Notes: generated by a model from the letters alone, not told the origin. 64,000 nt of DNA from Pseudomonadota bacterium (GCA_018241685.1 JAFEDJ010000009.1:62001-126000); one strand, 5' to 3'; numbered from the stretch's first letter, positions 46,433 through 56,658 are shown. Translations and numbers: made by a program.

Positions 46433-48238
46433 ATGTCCCAATATTCAGCTGCTGCGGCCGCCGTCTCCGAACACAGACTGACCCTTGCCGAAGTGCTCGA
46501 CATGCTGGTCAGCGATCAACTCGTCGATTCGGCCGATGCCGATGCGCTACGCATTGCCCAGGCGAAGAAGGCCGCCGAGATGCATCCCCTGGTGGTCGTG
46601 GCTGGCCAGAAATGGGTCGCAAGAGCGGCTCCTCATCAGGTCTTGAGCCTGGAAGTGCTGAGCGAATGGCTGGCCAGTCGGGTCGGACTCGATTACATGC
46701 GCATCGATCCGCTGAAGATCGATTTCGCGGCCGTAACCGCGGTGATGTCCTCGGCCTACGCAACCCGTTTCGGTGTGCTGCCGCTGGAGGTGGGGCTGCA
46801 TGAAGTGGTGGTGGCGACGACCCAGCCTTTCCTGCGGGAATGGGAGAAGGAAGTCGCCGGCATCCTGAAGAAGGAGATCCGCCGCGTCATCGCCAACCCG
46901 GCTGACGTGGCGCGCTATCTCGTCGAGTTCTACAACCTGGCCCGCTCGGTCAAGAAGGCCGCCCAGAGCAGTGGGCATGGTGGCGGATCGTCCTTCGAGC
47001 AGCTGGTGGAGCTGGGGCAGGTCAATCGTCAATACGATGCCAACGACCGCCACATCGTCAATATCGTGGACTGGCTGTGGCAGTACGCCTTCGAGCAACG
47101 GGCCAGCGACATCCACATCGAGCCCCGGCGCGACATGGGCTTGGTGCGTTTCCGCATCGACGGGGTGCTGCACCAGGTGTACCAGATGCCGATGAGCGTG
47201 CTGGCCGCCGTGACCAGCCGCATCAAGATCCTCGGCCGCATGGACGTGGTGGAGAAGCGCCGGCCCCAGGACGGCCGCGTGAAAACCCGGGTGACCAGCG
47301 GCAAGGAAGTCGAGCTGCGCCTGTCCACGCTGCCCACCGCGTTCGGCGAAAAGCTGGTGATGCGGATCTTCGATCCCGACGTGCTGGTGCGCAATATGGC
47401 CGAACTGGGTTTTTCGGACGCCGACCAGTCCCGCTGGCAATCCATTTCGAGCCAGCCCCACGGCATCATCCTGGTCACCGGCCCGACCGGTTCGGGCAAG
47501 ACCACGACGCTCTATTCGACCCTCAAGCAGCTCGCCACGCCGGAGGTGAACGTTTGCACGATCGAGGATCCGATCGAGATGGTGGAGCCCAGCTTCAACC
47601 AGATGCAGGTCCACCAGGCCATCGACCTGGGGTTCGCCGAGGGTGTGCGGGCGCTGATGCGGCAGGATCCGGACATCATCATGGTCGGTGAGATCCGTGA
47701 CCTGGAAACCGCCGAAATGGCGATCCAGGCCGCCCTCACCGGGCACCTGGTGCTGTCCACGCTGCACACCAACGATGCGCCGTCGGCGGTGACCCGTCTG
47801 CTCGATCTGGGCGCGCCGGCCTATCTGCTCAATGCGACCCTACTCGGCATCATGGCCCAGCGCCTGGTCCGCGTGCTGTGCCCCCATTGCAAGGAATCCC
47901 AGCCGATGACGCCGGAGGAGGAGGCGATCTGGGATCACCTCGTGACACCGTGGAAGGCGTCGCGGCCGGCCCGTATCCATCGGGCAGTGGGTTGCATCGA
48001 ATGCCGCATGACCGGCTACATGGGGCGCATCGGCCTCTACGAGATCCTGCGGATGTCGCCGGAGATCCGCAAGGCGGTCACCGGCGACATTGACCTGGCG
48101 CGCATCCGCGACCTGGCGATACGCGAGGGCATGAAGCCGTTGCGCCTGTCCGGTGCCCTCAAGGTGGCGGCCGGTATCACAACGCTGGAGGAGGTCGTGA
48201 AGGTCGCGCCGCCGGCGGAGTCCGATCAGGGACGCTGA
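46433..48238 (+). CDS. GspE/PilB-family secretion/pilus assembly ATPase
   Basis: Hexameric traffic ATPase of 601 residues. The N-terminal region (about 1-170) contains a T2SSE N-domain (VLSLEVLSEWLASRVGLDYMRI...FGVLPLEVG). The ATPase core has ASDIHIEPRRDMG, Walker A VTGPTGSGKTTT, the Asp box TIEDPIEMVEP, Walker B DPDIIMVGEIRD and the His box TGHLVLSTLHTNDA. A zinc site C-x2-C plus C-x2-C (CPHC, CIEC) follows. Type II/IV ATPases normally sit with gspF/pilC or other machinery; none is in the window, so which machine it drives is unknown. Confidence 0.9.
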   Translation: MSQYSAAAAAVSEHRLTLAEVLDMLVSDQLVDSADADALRIAQAKKAAEMHPLVVVAGQKWVARAAPHQVLSLEVLSEWLASRVGLDYMRIDPLKIDFAAVTAVMSSAYATRFGVLPLEVGLHEVVVATTQPFLREWEKEVAGILKKEIRRVIANPADVARYLVEFYNLARSVKKAAQSSGHGGGSSFEQLVELGQVNRQYDANDRHIVNIVDWLWQYAFEQRASDIHIEPRRDMGLVRFRIDGVLHQVYQMPMSVLAAVTSRIKILGRMDVVEKRRPQDGRVKTRVTSGKEVELRLSTLPTAFGEKLVMRIFDPDVLVRNMAELGFSDADQSRWQSISSQPHGIILVTGPTGSGKTTTLYSTLKQLATPEVNVCTIEDPIEMVEPSFNQMQVHQAIDLGFAEGVRALMRQDPDIIMVGEIRDLETAEMAIQAALTGHLVLSTLHTNDAPSAVTRLLDLGAPAYLLNATLLGIMAQRLVRVLCPHCKESQPMTPEEEAIWDHLVTPWKASRPARIHRAVGCIECRMTGYMGRIGLYEILRMSPEIRKAVTGDIDLARIRDLAIREGMKPLRLSGALKVAAGITTLEEVVKVAPPAESDQGR

Positions 48239-48296
48239 CCGGGCGTCGATTTGCGCGTACTCTGCGCGCACGTCCGCCTAACTCAGGAATTTTCCC

Positions 48297-49619
48297 ATGG
48301 CCGCTTCTCCCGACAACGTCAGCATGGCCCTGTTCTGCGACTTCGAGAACGTCGCCCTCGGCGTGCGCGATGCGAAGTACGAGAAATTCGACATCAAGCT
48401 GGTCCTCGAGCGCCTGCTGCTGAAGGGCAGCATTGTCGTCAAGAAGGCTTATTGCGACTGGGAGCGCTACAAGGGCTTCAAGGCTGGCATGCACGAGGCC
48501 AATTTCGAGCTCATCGAGATTCCGCACGTGCGCCAGTCGGGCAAGAATTCCGCCGACATCCGCCTGGTGGTGGATGCCCTCGACCTTTGCTACACCAAGA
48601 GCCACGTTAATACTTTCGTCATCATCAGCGGCGATTCCGACTTCTCGCCGCTGGTCTCCAAGCTGCGCGAGAACGCCAAGCAGGTGATCGGCGTCGGCGT
48701 GAAGCAGTCCACGTCGGACCTACTGATCGCCAACTGCGACGAGTTCATCTTCTACGACGACCTGGTGCGGGAAACCCGCCAGGCAGTGGCCAAGCGCGAA
48801 CCGAAGGAAGCCCAGCCGCCGGTGCGCCGCAGTCCCGAGGAGGAAAAGCGCCGCCGGGAGGAGATCGAGGCGCGGCGCAGCCGCGCTGTGGACATGGCCG
48901 TTGAGACCTTCGACGCGCTGCTCGCCGAGCGTGGCGACACCGGCAAGATCTGGGCCTCGGTGCTGAAGGATGCGATCAAGCGTCGCAAGCCGGATTTCAG
49001 CGAAACCCGCTTCGGTTTCAAGGCCTTCGGCAACCTGCTGGACGAGGCCCAGTCCCGTGGCTTGCTGGAGATCGGGCGCGACGAGAAATCCGGTACCTAC
49101 GTCTATCGCCGGGCCGGGGCGCCAATGTCCGTGGCGAATGAAACCGTGGTGGTGGTGACTGCCGAAGTTCCGGCCATGCTGGCGGGGGCCGAAGGGCCGG
49201 CGGAAGGCAAGCGCAAGAGCCCGCGGGCGCGGCGCAGCAAGCCGGCCGTCGAACCGGTGGCAAGCGTCGTAGCGCCGGAAAACCTGCCGCCCGTCGTCGT
49301 TGCTGAAGAAGGAAAGAAAGCGTCGGCCAAGCGCAACAAAGGGCGCCGGCCTGCCAAGGGAGAAGCCGGCGCTGTAGTCGTCGATCTTGAGCCGTCCGCC
49401 GCCGCGCCGGAAGCAGTCGTGGTGCCGGCTCCGCTCGTCGAGGCGGTTTCCCAGCCCGAGCCCGTCCGCCCTGCACGGGCGAAGCGCAAGACGGCCCGGC
49501 CGGCGAAGGCCGCTGTCGTCGAAGCGGACTCCGCAATTGTCCCGCCGCCTGCCGACGAGACCCGCAAACCGGCGCCGCGCGCCCGGCGCCCGCGCAAGAA
49601 GGCGGAATCCGCCGAATGA
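48297..49619 (+). CDS. NYN-domain ribonuclease-like protein with OST-HTH/LOTUS domain
   Basis: A 440-residue protein. The NYN/PIN-like domain (about 8-150) has LFCDFENVALG, SADIRLVVDALDL and FVIISGDSDFSPLVSKLRE, with the acidic residues of the nuclease centre. An OST-HTH (LOTUS) domain, likely RNA-binding, spans about 195-275 (VDMAVETFDALLAERGDTGKIWAS...). The last 165 residues are low-complexity, Ala/Pro/Lys/Arg-rich, with several RPAK-type repeats. This pairing suggests RNA cleavage or decay (inference). The start is ATG 48297. Confidence 0.85.
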   Translation: MAASPDNVSMALFCDFENVALGVRDAKYEKFDIKLVLERLLLKGSIVVKKAYCDWERYKGFKAGMHEANFELIEIPHVRQSGKNSADIRLVVDALDLCYTKSHVNTFVIISGDSDFSPLVSKLRENAKQVIGVGVKQSTSDLLIANCDEFIFYDDLVRETRQAVAKREPKEAQPPVRRSPEEEKRRREEIEARRSRAVDMAVETFDALLAERGDTGKIWASVLKDAIKRRKPDFSETRFGFKAFGNLLDEAQSRGLLEIGRDEKSGTYVYRRAGAPMSVANETVVVVTAEVPAMLAGAEGPAEGKRKSPRARRSKPAVEPVASVVAPENLPPVVVAEEGKKASAKRNKGRRPAKGEAGAVVVDLEPSAAAPEAVVVPAPLVEAVSQPEPVRPARAKRKTARPAKAAVVEADSAIVPPPADETRKPAPRARRPRKKAESAE

Positions 49620-49720
49620 GATCCTGAGATCCGCGCAGTTGCTAGCGGGCGCGAACTTCGCTCCCGCTGGCCGGTCTGCCTTTCTTCCGTTTCCCGCCGT
49701 CTCTCGCGACGGTTCCACGC

Positions 49721-50632
49721 ATGTCCGTATCGTCCGCTTCAACGCCGCGCTGGTTGCCCGCGCTGGCGCTCATCATCCTGTCGTCCACCTGGGGCTATAC
49801 CTGGGTCCTGCTCAAGCAGGGGCTGGTTTTCGCGTCGCCCTTCGCGCTGGCGGCGCAACGCACCGTCGGCGGTGCGCTGGCCCTGATGCTGGCGGTGCGT
49901 TTGAGCGGGCGCTCGCTGCGCCTGGTGGCGCCGCTGGCGACCAGCGCCATCGGTTTGGTGCAGGTCAGCGGCTTCGTGGTGTTCCAGACCTGGGCGCTAG
50001 TGGAGGGCGGCCCGGGCAAGACCGCGGTGCTGATCTTCACGATGCCGATCTGGACCCTGCTGATGGCCTGGCCGATCCTCGGTGAGCGGGTGCGCGGCAA
50101 GCAGTGGCTGGCGGCTGCGTGCACGTTGGCCGGCCTGCTGCTGATCATCGAGCCGTGGAACATGCACGCCAGCCTGTTCAGCAAGCTGCTGGGCCTCAGC
50201 GCGGCACTGTGCTGGGCCATCGGCACCATCCTCGTCAAGCGCCTGCGCAGCCGCCAGCCGGTGGATCTGCTGGTGCTGACCACCTGGCAGATGATCGTCG
50301 GCGCGTTGCCGCTGGTGCTGTTGGCCGCGGTGGTGCCGGGGCCGGCGACGGACTGGTCGCTGCACTACGTGGCGATCCTGGCCTTCCTGTCGGTGGCCAG
50401 CGTGGCCCTGTGCTGGTGGCTGTGGATCTGGATCCTCGACCGGGTGCCGGCCTGGGAGGCCAGCCTGTCGGTGCTGGGGACGCCGGTGGTAGCGATCCTG
50501 TCGTCGCGCTTGACCCTCGGAGAGGAATTCCGCGCTACCGAAATCGCCGGCATCCTGCTGATCGGCGGCGGATTGACGTTGCTGTCCCTGTTCGGCTGGC
50601 TGGCCAGCCGTCGGGCCGCAGTCAGAAGCTGA
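49721..50632 (+). CDS. EamA-domain (DMT superfamily) transporter
   Basis: Membrane carrier of 303 residues, ten hydrophobic segments in two EamA repeats (LALIILSSTWGYTWVLLKQGL...; LLGLSAALCWAIGTILVKRL...). The C-terminal repeat has LSVLGTPVVAILSSRLTLGEEF, typical of RhaT/YdcZ-like exporters. Substrate unknown. Its 3' end overlaps the convergent DsrE-like gene by 11 bp. Confidence 0.88.
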   Translation: MSVSSASTPRWLPALALIILSSTWGYTWVLLKQGLVFASPFALAAQRTVGGALALMLAVRLSGRSLRLVAPLATSAIGLVQVSGFVVFQTWALVEGGPGKTAVLIFTMPIWTLLMAWPILGERVRGKQWLAAACTLAGLLLIIEPWNMHASLFSKLLGLSAALCWAIGTILVKRLRSRQPVDLLVLTTWQMIVGALPLVLLAAVVPGPATDWSLHYVAILAFLSVASVALCWWLWIWILDRVPAWEASLSVLGTPVVAILSSRLTLGEEFRATEIAGILLIGGGLTLLSLFGWLASRRAAVRS

Positions 50633-51020
50633 GGGTCCGCCAGGCCGGGTCCAGGCTGCGGCCGATGAAGGCGGCGGCGCCCGCCTGGCCCGTGACGGCG
50701 GGGATCAGCGTGCTGGCGTCGACGCCGTGGCTGGCGAGGGCGGTCGGGCAGGCATAGATCTTCACGCCGAAAGTGAGCGCTTCGCGGCGGAAATCGGCGA
50801 CTGACTTGCCGCTGCCGGCGGCGGCTTCAAGCTTTTCGGCGACGCCGACCTGCAGCAACTCCACCGAACGGGCGGTGAAATACATCTCCACCTCCACGTC
50901 CATTGCCGCGGCGGCGGCGGCGAAATAGAAGGGCGTCGCGCACAGCTCCGGCCGCCCCGGATCGGCTGCCCACACCAGGATCGCCAGTTTTTCCGCCGGG
51001 CGGGCGGTCTCAGAAGTCAC
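50622..51020 (-). CDS. DsrE/DsrF-like family protein
   Basis: A 132-residue protein with the DsrE/TusD fold pattern: AILVWAADPGRPELCATPFYFAAAAAAMDVEVEMYFT at the N-terminus and GVKIYACPTALASHGV near residue 85. Cysteines 27 and 91 are candidates for sulfur (or selenium) carriers; DsrE-type proteins pass persulfides in tRNA thiolation and sulfur oxidation. It overlaps the GcvH-like gene by 11 bp and lies downstream of tRNA-Sec. Its link to selenium is inferred from position only. Confidence 0.8.
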   Translation of the reverse strand: MTSETARPAEKLAILVWAADPGRPELCATPFYFAAAAAAMDVEVEMYFTARSVELLQVGVAEKLEAAAGSGKSVADFRREALTFGVKIYACPTALASHGVDASTLIPAVTGQAGAAAFIGRSLDPAWRTLSF

Positions 51021-51486
51021 GGTTGTCCTCGTGGAACAGCGGGGCGGAAAAATCCGCCAGATCGCGGAAGGCGTAGCGGTCCATGATCTTCTCGATCTCC
51101 GGCCGGGCGTCGTGCCACGGCAAGAGCAGGCCGGGTGGCAGCGGGGCGAGGGCCTGCAGCTCCACCAGCCAGGCCTCGAAGGGTTGCCGGTTCATCATAC
51201 GAGCAGACGGGTCGAGGGCCGGGTTGGCGTCCAGCAGGCGGGCGTCGAAGGGCGTCTTGACCGGGAACACCGTCTTGCCAGCTTCCAGCAGACCGAAACC
51301 GCGCCCCGCGTCGAGTTCGACGCCCAACGGCTTGGATGTGAAGAGCAGGATCTCGCCGGACAGCGCGATGCCGAACTGGGTGACGCCGACCAGGAAACGC
51401 CCGGGGCCAGTGGGCTGGAACCACAGGTGGCTGTCCGCGTGGTACAGCAGCTCGTCGGGAAAATCGCAGCCGCGCAGCTGGGGCAT
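51010..51486 (-). CDS. GcvH-like lipoyl-domain protein
   Basis: A 158-residue protein with the glycine-cleavage H layout: HADSHLWFQPTGPGRFLVGVTQFGIALSGEILLFT, then GFGLLEAGKTVFPVKTPF, where Lys71 aligns with the lipoylated lysine, and the closing NPALDPSARMMNRQPFEAWLVEL. It is diverged from canonical GcvH and no gcvT/gcvP is near. GcvH-like carriers act in the sulfur-oxidising heterodisulfide-reductase system (LbpA). Here it pairs with a DsrE-like gene and follows the selenocysteine tRNA, so a sulfur/selenium carrier role is possible (inference). The start is ATG 51486. Confidence 0.78.
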   Translation of the reverse strand: MPQLRGCDFPDELLYHADSHLWFQPTGPGRFLVGVTQFGIALSGEILLFTSKPLGVELDAGRGFGLLEAGKTVFPVKTPFDARLLDANPALDPSARMMNRQPFEAWLVELQALAPLPPGLLLPWHDARPEIEKIMDRYAFRDLADFSAPLFHEDNRDF

Positions 51487-51511
51487 GGTGGTGGCTCGGC
51501 GTGAAAAAGGG

Positions 51512-51608
51512 TGGCGGAAGGGAATGGGAGTCGAACCCACCAGGAACCGGTTGACGGCCCCTCCTGGTTTTGAAGACCAGTCGCCCCACCGGGGGACGTG
51601 TCCCTTCC
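51512..51608 (-). tRNA. selC: tRNA-Sec (anticodon UCA)
   Basis: Long tRNA, 97 nt including an encoded CCA. The acceptor arms GGAAGGGA (51608 side) and TCCCTTCC pair over eight bases as expected for tRNA-Sec, followed by discriminator G and CCA. The anticodon arm is CTGG-TCT-TCA-AAA-CCAG, with anticodon TCA. A long variable arm (GGAGGGGCCGTCAACCGGTTCCT) and the T-loop GGGTTCGACTCCC are present. It decodes UGA with SelB, whose gene starts upstream on the same strand. Confidence 0.97.
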
Positions 51609-51635
51609 ATTTCTGAATTTTAACGTATTTTTGAT

Positions 51636-53570
51636 CTAATTTACCGGAAGATCGCCGCGTATTCGGTGATGTTCTTCATGTCCGTGGCCGATCTTGCGCG
51701 TAAAACCGACACGGTCGAAGTATTCGAGGATCTGGATAGCCCGCTTGCGTCCCACGCCGCTGCAGTCGCGGAAGTCGGCGGCGCGGATGGTGCCCTGTGC
51801 GTCGGTCAGTTCGCTGGCGATGCGGCCCAGGTTGCGGATCGCTGCCGGGGCGTAGAACAGGTCACGCACCACCTGGCAGGCTTCGCCGCGGGCGGCAAGG
51901 CGCTTGAGCAGTTCGCGGGTCTGGTTTTCCGGTTCGCCGAGCCGCGCGGCGATGTCGCGCACCCAGGGCGGGTCGAAGGGCTTGTCGAGCAGCCAGGGCA
52001 GCAGTTTGTCAGCGCGTTGGCGGTCGCGGGTGTCCAGCTCGACCCGGTGGCCGGGCAGGTGCCAGGCGCTGCCGCTACGTGCCAGGCGGCCGGCGGCAAG
52101 CCAGCTTTCCAGCCAGTCAGCGAAGGCTGCAGCGGGCACTTGGGGGGCGAGCATGCGCCGCAAGCGGTCCCGTTCGACACCTAGCTCGTCGCCGTTTTGC
52201 ACATGGTAGTCGGCCAGGCGGGACGTGGTACGTGCTGCCAGGATGTTCAGTGATGCGCTGCCGATCAGCCAGTCGGCCTTGTCGGTGTAATGGGCGCTGG
52301 CGGCGGGTAAAAGGGCCAGCAACTGCTCGGGGCGGCGGTTTTCGGCGGCGCTTAGCTGGTGCAGGTCCACGCCCAGCGGCGCATGGTCAAGTACCGCGCA
52401 CAGGCGTTGGGTTGGATCGGCGATGGCCTGGGCCGCCAGCGCCGCCAGCCTTGCCGGAGCGCGCCGCTGGCGCGGTGGGCCGAAGGGATCGAGGATGCGT
52501 CCGCCGCCGAAGGTGTGCTGGCCATGGCCGTCGCGCAGCACGAGCAGGTCGCCGCGGCAGGCGTGCAGCGGTGTGTCGGCGACGATTTGGGCGAGGCAGT
52601 GCTCGCCGGACGGCAGGCCAGTCTTTTCGAGGGCAGCGTCTAGCAGCGCGACCCGCCCCAGCACGTGGCGGGTGCCGTGGTGGATCTGTACGACGGCGCC
52701 GTGGGCCAGCGGGCGCGGGGCGTCGGTGGATAACTGCAGATCCAGGTCGAGGCGTTGGGCGGGCAGGGTGTCGGCCCGGCCGACCAGCCAGTCGCCGCGC
52801 TTGATCTCGTCCACTGCCAGCCCGGCCAGGTTCAGCGCGCAGCGCTGCCCCGCGTGGCCGCTGTCGGCCTTGCGGTTCTGCACATGCAGGCTGCGCACGC
52901 GGGCGCTCTTGCCGGACAGGGCGAGGTGAACGGTGTCGCCGATCTTCACCTGGCCGGCGTGCACCGTGCCGGCCACGATGGTGCCGGCACCGGCCAGCGT
53001 GAACACCCGGTCCACGGCCAGCCGGAATTCTCCGTCGGCGGCGCGTTGCGGCAGGCGCTGCGCGGCGTCCAACAGGTGCTGGCGCAGTTTGGCGATGCCA
53101 TCGCCGTTGATCGCCGATACCGGAAAGATCGGCGCGTCGGCGAGGGCCGTCGGGGCGAGCAGGGCGCGGATTTCGGCGCTGACCTCGGCGATGCGTTCCG
53201 GGCTGGCCCGGTCGGCTTTGGTGAGCGCTACCGCCCCTTGCGTCAAACCAAGCAGCTGGAGGATCTGCAGGTGCTCGCGGGTCTGCGGCATCGAGCCGTC
53301 GTCGGCGGCGACCACCAGCAGCGCGAAATCCACGCCGCTGGCGCCGGCCAGCATGGTCGGCACGAATTTCTCGTGGCCCGGTACGTCCACGAAGCCGATC
53401 ACCTGTTCCGGTCCGGCGGCATCGTCGGTGACGGGCAGGTAGGCATAGCCCAGCTCGATGGTGATGCCGCGGCGTTTTTCTTCCGGCAGGCGGTCGGTGT
53501 CCACGCCGGTGAGGGCGTGGACCAGCGTCGTCTTGCCGTGGTCGATGTGGCCGGCGGTGCCGATCAGCAT
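51636..53570 (-). CDS. selB: selenocysteine-specific elongation factor SelB
   Basis: GTPase that brings Sec-tRNA to the ribosome at UGA codons marked by a SECIS hairpin, 644 residues. EF-Tu-like GTPase part: [19 protein letters not shown] (G1), [13 protein letters not shown] (G2), [11 protein letters not shown] (G3) and ALTKADRA (G4). The C-terminal half has four winged-helix domains that bind the SECIS RNA (e.g. [33 protein letters not shown]). Start ATG 53570 lies inside the selA 3' end, overlapping by 7 bp. tRNA-Sec is 28 bp downstream. Confidence 0.96.
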   Translation of the reverse strand: MLIGTAGHIDHGKTTLVHALTGVDTDRLPEEKRRGITIELGYAYLPVTDDAAGPEQVIGFVDVPGHEKFVPTMLAGASGVDFALLVVAADDGSMPQTREHLQILQLLGLTQGAVALTKADRASPERIAEVSAEIRALLAPTALADAPIFPVSAINGDGIAKLRQHLLDAAQRLPQRAADGEFRLAVDRVFTLAGAGTIVAGTVHAGQVKIGDTVHLALSGKSARVRSLHVQNRKADSGHAGQRCALNLAGLAVDEIKRGDWLVGRADTLPAQRLDLDLQLSTDAPRPLAHGAVVQIHHGTRHVLGRVALLDAALEKTGLPSGEHCLAQIVADTPLHACRGDLLVLRDGHGQHTFGGGRILDPFGPPRQRRAPARLAALAAQAIADPTQRLCAVLDHAPLGVDLHQLSAAENRRPEQLLALLPAASAHYTDKADWLIGSASLNILAARTTSRLADYHVQNGDELGVERDRLRRMLAPQVPAAAFADWLESWLAAGRLARSGSAWHLPGHRVELDTRDRQRADKLLPWLLDKPFDPPWVRDIAARLGEPENQTRELLKRLAARGEACQVVRDLFYAPAAIRNLGRIASELTDAQGTIRAADFRDCSGVGRKRAIQILEYFDRVGFTRKIGHGHEEHHRIRGDLPVN

Positions 53571-54991
53571 GGCTTGAACCCCTGGCTGAACTGGGCGAGG
53601 AAGGCGGCTTCGTCCCGTTCCGGCAGGCAGCGCAGGTCCAGGTGCAGCGCGTTGTCGGCGATGCGCCCGATGACCGGCAGCGGCAGGCCGCGCAGCGCGG
53701 TTTCGAGGCGGTTGAGCGTGCCGCTCTTGCGGGCCTGCGGGCGGAACACCAGGCCGGCCGACGGCAGGCGGTCCACCGGCAGGCTGCCGGAGCCGATCTG
53801 CGACAGCATGGGTTCGATGCTCACCGTCAGCGGCCAGCCGGTCAGGGCCTGGGCGATGGCGGGTTTCAGGCGCTCGGCCTGGGCCAGCATGGCGTCGCGG
53901 GGGCGGGTCAGCAGGCGCAACGTGGTCAGTCGCTCGGCCAGGGTATCCGGATCGCGGTACAGGCGCAGTACGGCTTCCAGGCCGGCGAGGGTGATCTTGC
54001 CGACGCGCAGCACGCGCTTGAGGGGGTTCTTCTTGATCTTGCCGATCAGGTCCTTGCGACCGACCAGGATGCCGGCCTGGGGGCCACCGAGGAGCTTGTC
54101 GCCGGAGAACGTCACCAGATCGGCGCCGTTGGCTATGGCTTCGCGCGGCGTCGGTTCATGGGGCAGGTTCCAGCGTTCCAGGTCGGTCAGCGTGCCGCTG
54201 CCGAGGTCTTCGACGAAGGGCAGGCCGTGGGAGTGGGCGATGCGCGCCATGTCGGCCTGGGCCACGCTGGCAGTGAAGCCTTCGACCGCGTAGTTGCTGG
54301 TGTGGATCTTCATCAGCAGGCCGGTGCGCGGGCCGATGGCTTCCTCGAAATCCCTTGGGTGAGTGCGGTTGGTACAGCCGACCTCTACCAGCTTGGCGCC
54401 GGCCCGTTTCATGATGTCCGGCACGCGGAAGGCGCCGCCGATCTCCACCAGTTCGCCACGGGAAACGATGACTTCCTTGCGCTGGGCGAGGGTGTTGAGG
54501 AGCAGGAAAACCGCGGCGGCGTTGTTGTTCACCACGGTGGCGGCTTCGGCACCGGTGAGTTCCTGCAGCAGTTCATTGACGACATCGTCGCGGTCGCCGC
54601 GGCCGCCGCTGTCCACGTCGTATTCGAGGGCGCAGGGGGAGCGCGCGGCGTCCACCATCGCGGCGATGGCTTCGTCGGGCAGCACGGCCCGCCCCAGGTT
54701 GGTGTGCAGGACGGTGCCGGTCAGGTTGAACACCTGTTTCAGTCGTGGACAAGCGCGCGCCGCCAGGCGCGCGCTCGCGTTTTCCAGCAGGCCGGCGCTG
54801 TCGGGGGCGGCCTCGCCGGCGCCGATACGGCGCCGAGCGTCGGCCAGCGTATCACGCAGGGCCTGGGTGGTTTCAGTGCGCCCGTGTGCGGTGACGAGGC
54901 CGGGGGCGGCGGTGAGCAGCCGGTCTAGACTGGGCAGGGCGCGGTAGGCGGTGCTGTCGTCGGACGTGGTGCCATGGACCATGGACGCCAT
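53564..54991 (-). CDS. selA: L-seryl-tRNA(Sec) selenium transferase SelA
   Basis: PLP-dependent enzyme of 475 residues that converts Ser-tRNA-Sec to Sec-tRNA-Sec using selenophosphate. Recognisable blocks are [64 protein letters not shown] and the PLP-lysine motif [16 protein letters not shown] (Lys299). It lies 13 bp after fdhE and overlaps selB, so Sec synthesis and the selenoenzyme are in one transcript. SelD, which supplies selenophosphate, is not encoded in the window. Confidence 0.96.
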   Translation of the reverse strand: MASMVHGTTSDDSTAYRALPSLDRLLTAAPGLVTAHGRTETTQALRDTLADARRRIGAGEAAPDSAGLLENASARLAARACPRLKQVFNLTGTVLHTNLGRAVLPDEAIAAMVDAARSPCALEYDVDSGGRGDRDDVVNELLQELTGAEAATVVNNNAAAVFLLLNTLAQRKEVIVSRGELVEIGGAFRVPDIMKRAGAKLVEVGCTNRTHPRDFEEAIGPRTGLLMKIHTSNYAVEGFTASVAQADMARIAHSHGLPFVEDLGSGTLTDLERWNLPHEPTPREAIANGADLVTFSGDKLLGGPQAGILVGRKDLIGKIKKNPLKRVLRVGKITLAGLEAVLRLYRDPDTLAERLTTLRLLTRPRDAMLAQAERLKPAIAQALTGWPLTVSIEPMLSQIGSGSLPVDRLPSAGLVFRPQARKSGTLNRLETALRGLPLPVIGRIADNALHLDLRCLPERDEAAFLAQFSQGFKPC

Positions 54992-55004
54992 CGTGGGGAG
55001 TCTC

Positions 55005-55934
55005 CTAGGGGGTGAACAGGAACAGGTTGCGGCCGGCCCGATGGAAACCGGTTTCGTCCACCAGCATGTCGAGGGCGAGGGTGGCCAGGTCGTCGGCGAA
55101 GGGCTCGGCGAAGGGATCCTTCTCCATCGACACGATCTTCAGGCTGGAATGGCATTCGGGGCAAGTCTCCGCCTTCACGGCGGGGGGCGGATCGCCCTGC
55201 GCGTTTTCTAGGCCCTGGTAGGCGATGCCGCGGGTGTTGTGGCAGGGCACGCACTTGATGCGCGTCACGTGCCATTCGCAGGCGCACAGGCTGCAGGCGG
55301 CGTAGCGCACGCCGTGGCCGGCGTCGCCGATGCGCACGATGGAGGCCACCGGGTGGGAGCCGCAGGCGGGGCACAGGCTGTCCTCGAAGCCGGCCGGGAT
55401 GTCGCCGGCCTGCAGGGCCTGCGCGCGGGCGGTCCACTGCACCTGCAGCGCGGCGCCGATCAGCGGCGCCAGCGCCAGTTCGAGCGGGTTGGAGAGGGTT
55501 TCTTCGCAGCGCAGGATGGCGCGGGCGAGGGCGTCGAGGCGCTCGGCGGGAATGTCCGCCAGTTCGGCGATGGCGTTCTGCAGGCCGGCCGGCGCGTGGG
55601 GGGCGACGTCGGCGGCGAGGGCCAGCAGCACATCCTGCCAGTTGGCGGGCAGGTCGGCGCCGTGGGCGTCGAGGGGCGGCATGCCGTGCTGGCGGCAGCG
55701 TTCCAGGTGGGCGGAATCGGGGCGGGGGGCCGCGCCGAGCTTGTCGAGCCGGCCCTGCTGGGCCTCGGCGAGGCGGGCGGTGAAGCGCAGGAAGTCGGCC
55801 ATCGCGTGGCCATCGGCCAGGGTGCGCAGGCGGGCGGCACGCTCGGCGAACAGGCGCGTGGCGGGCAGGCGGTTGGTGCTGCCGTCGCTGCCGGCCTGGG
55901 TGGCGATTTCCTCGGGGGAAAGCAGTTTCTGCAT
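55005..55934 (-). CDS. fdhE: formate dehydrogenase accessory protein FdhE
   Basis: Maturation factor for respiratory formate dehydrogenase, 309 residues. The C-terminal half carries four Cys-x2-Cys pairs in FdhE spacing: [25 protein letters not shown] and CPECHSS, forming a rubredoxin-like metal site. The N-terminal half is helical ([14 protein letters not shown]...). The start ATG 55934 ([15 protein letters not shown]) is preferred to a longer frame. Between fdhI (97 bp upstream) and selA. Confidence 0.93.
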   Translation of the reverse strand: MQKLLSPEEIATQAGSDGSTNRLPATRLFAERAARLRTLADGHAMADFLRFTARLAEAQQGRLDKLGAAPRPDSAHLERCRQHGMPPLDAHGADLPANWQDVLLALAADVAPHAPAGLQNAIAELADIPAERLDALARAILRCEETLSNPLELALAPLIGAALQVQWTARAQALQAGDIPAGFEDSLCPACGSHPVASIVRIGDAGHGVRYAACSLCACEWHVTRIKCVPCHNTRGIAYQGLENAQGDPPPAVKAETCPECHSSLKIVSMEKDPFAEPFADDLATLALDMLVDETGFHRAGRNLFLFTP

Positions 55935-56031
55935 GGCGATCCAAGATGTGCGGGGCCGGGCTTGGAGCAGACCCCGTCGAACAGGGAAATTCGGCTGCGG
56001 GAGCGGCCGGAACCGCCCCCGCAGGTATGCG

Positions 56032-56658
56032 TTACTTGCCGGTGACCTGACGATACCAGGCACGGTGGTGCTGCTTGGCCCAGGCGCGGGTCACGGTGCC
56101 GTACAGCATGGCCCGGATGGTGCCGCGTACCCAGATCGCCGCATACACGTGCACGATGATCGCGATGATCATCAGCGCCGCGAAGGCGGCGTGCAGCAAT
56201 GCGCCGGTGCGGATCACGCCGATCGGGAAGTAGGCCGAGAAGTATGCCCGCCAGATGACGATGCCCGAGGCGAAGAGCACCAGCATGGCGGCCCCGAGGA
56301 ACCAGAACAGCAGCTTCTGGCCCCCGTTGTACTTGCCCATTTCCGGCATGTTGTGGTCGTCGCCGTCCACCATCTCCTTGGCCCGTTTGACCCATTCCCA
56401 GTCGGTCTGGGTCATCTGGTTGAGATGCTTGAAGCGGAAGAACATCACCACGAAGAACAGCATCATCACGACGCCCACGAAGGGGTGCAGGATGCGCGTC
56501 CACACCCCGCCGCCGAACAGGCCGGCGAGCGGAAACAGGGCCGGGTGGAAGAGGGCCAGGCCGGACAGCGCGAGCAGGATGAAGCAGATGCCCACGACCC
56601 AGTGGTTGGCCCTTTCGGACGCGTTGTAGCGTTGCAGGTCGGACGGATCGCGGATCAT
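56032..56658 (-). CDS. fdhI: formate dehydrogenase gamma subunit (cytochrome b556)
   Basis: Membrane cytochrome b of 208 residues, four predicted helices, that passes electrons from the iron-sulfur subunit to quinone. Conserved histidines for two b hemes lie in [29 protein letters not shown], the third helix and [26 protein letters not shown]. Start ATG 56658 overlaps the fdhH stop by 4 bp (ATGA). Equivalent to FdnI/FdoI. Confidence 0.93.
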   Translation of the reverse strand: MIRDPSDLQRYNASERANHWVVGICFILLALSGLALFHPALFPLAGLFGGGVWTRILHPFVGVVMMLFFVVMFFRFKHLNQMTQTDWEWVKRAKEMVDGDDHNMPEMGKYNGGQKLLFWFLGAAMLVLFASGIVIWRAYFSAYFPIGVIRTGALLHAAFAALMIIAIIVHVYAAIWVRGTIRAMLYGTVTRAWAKQHHRAWYRQVTGK

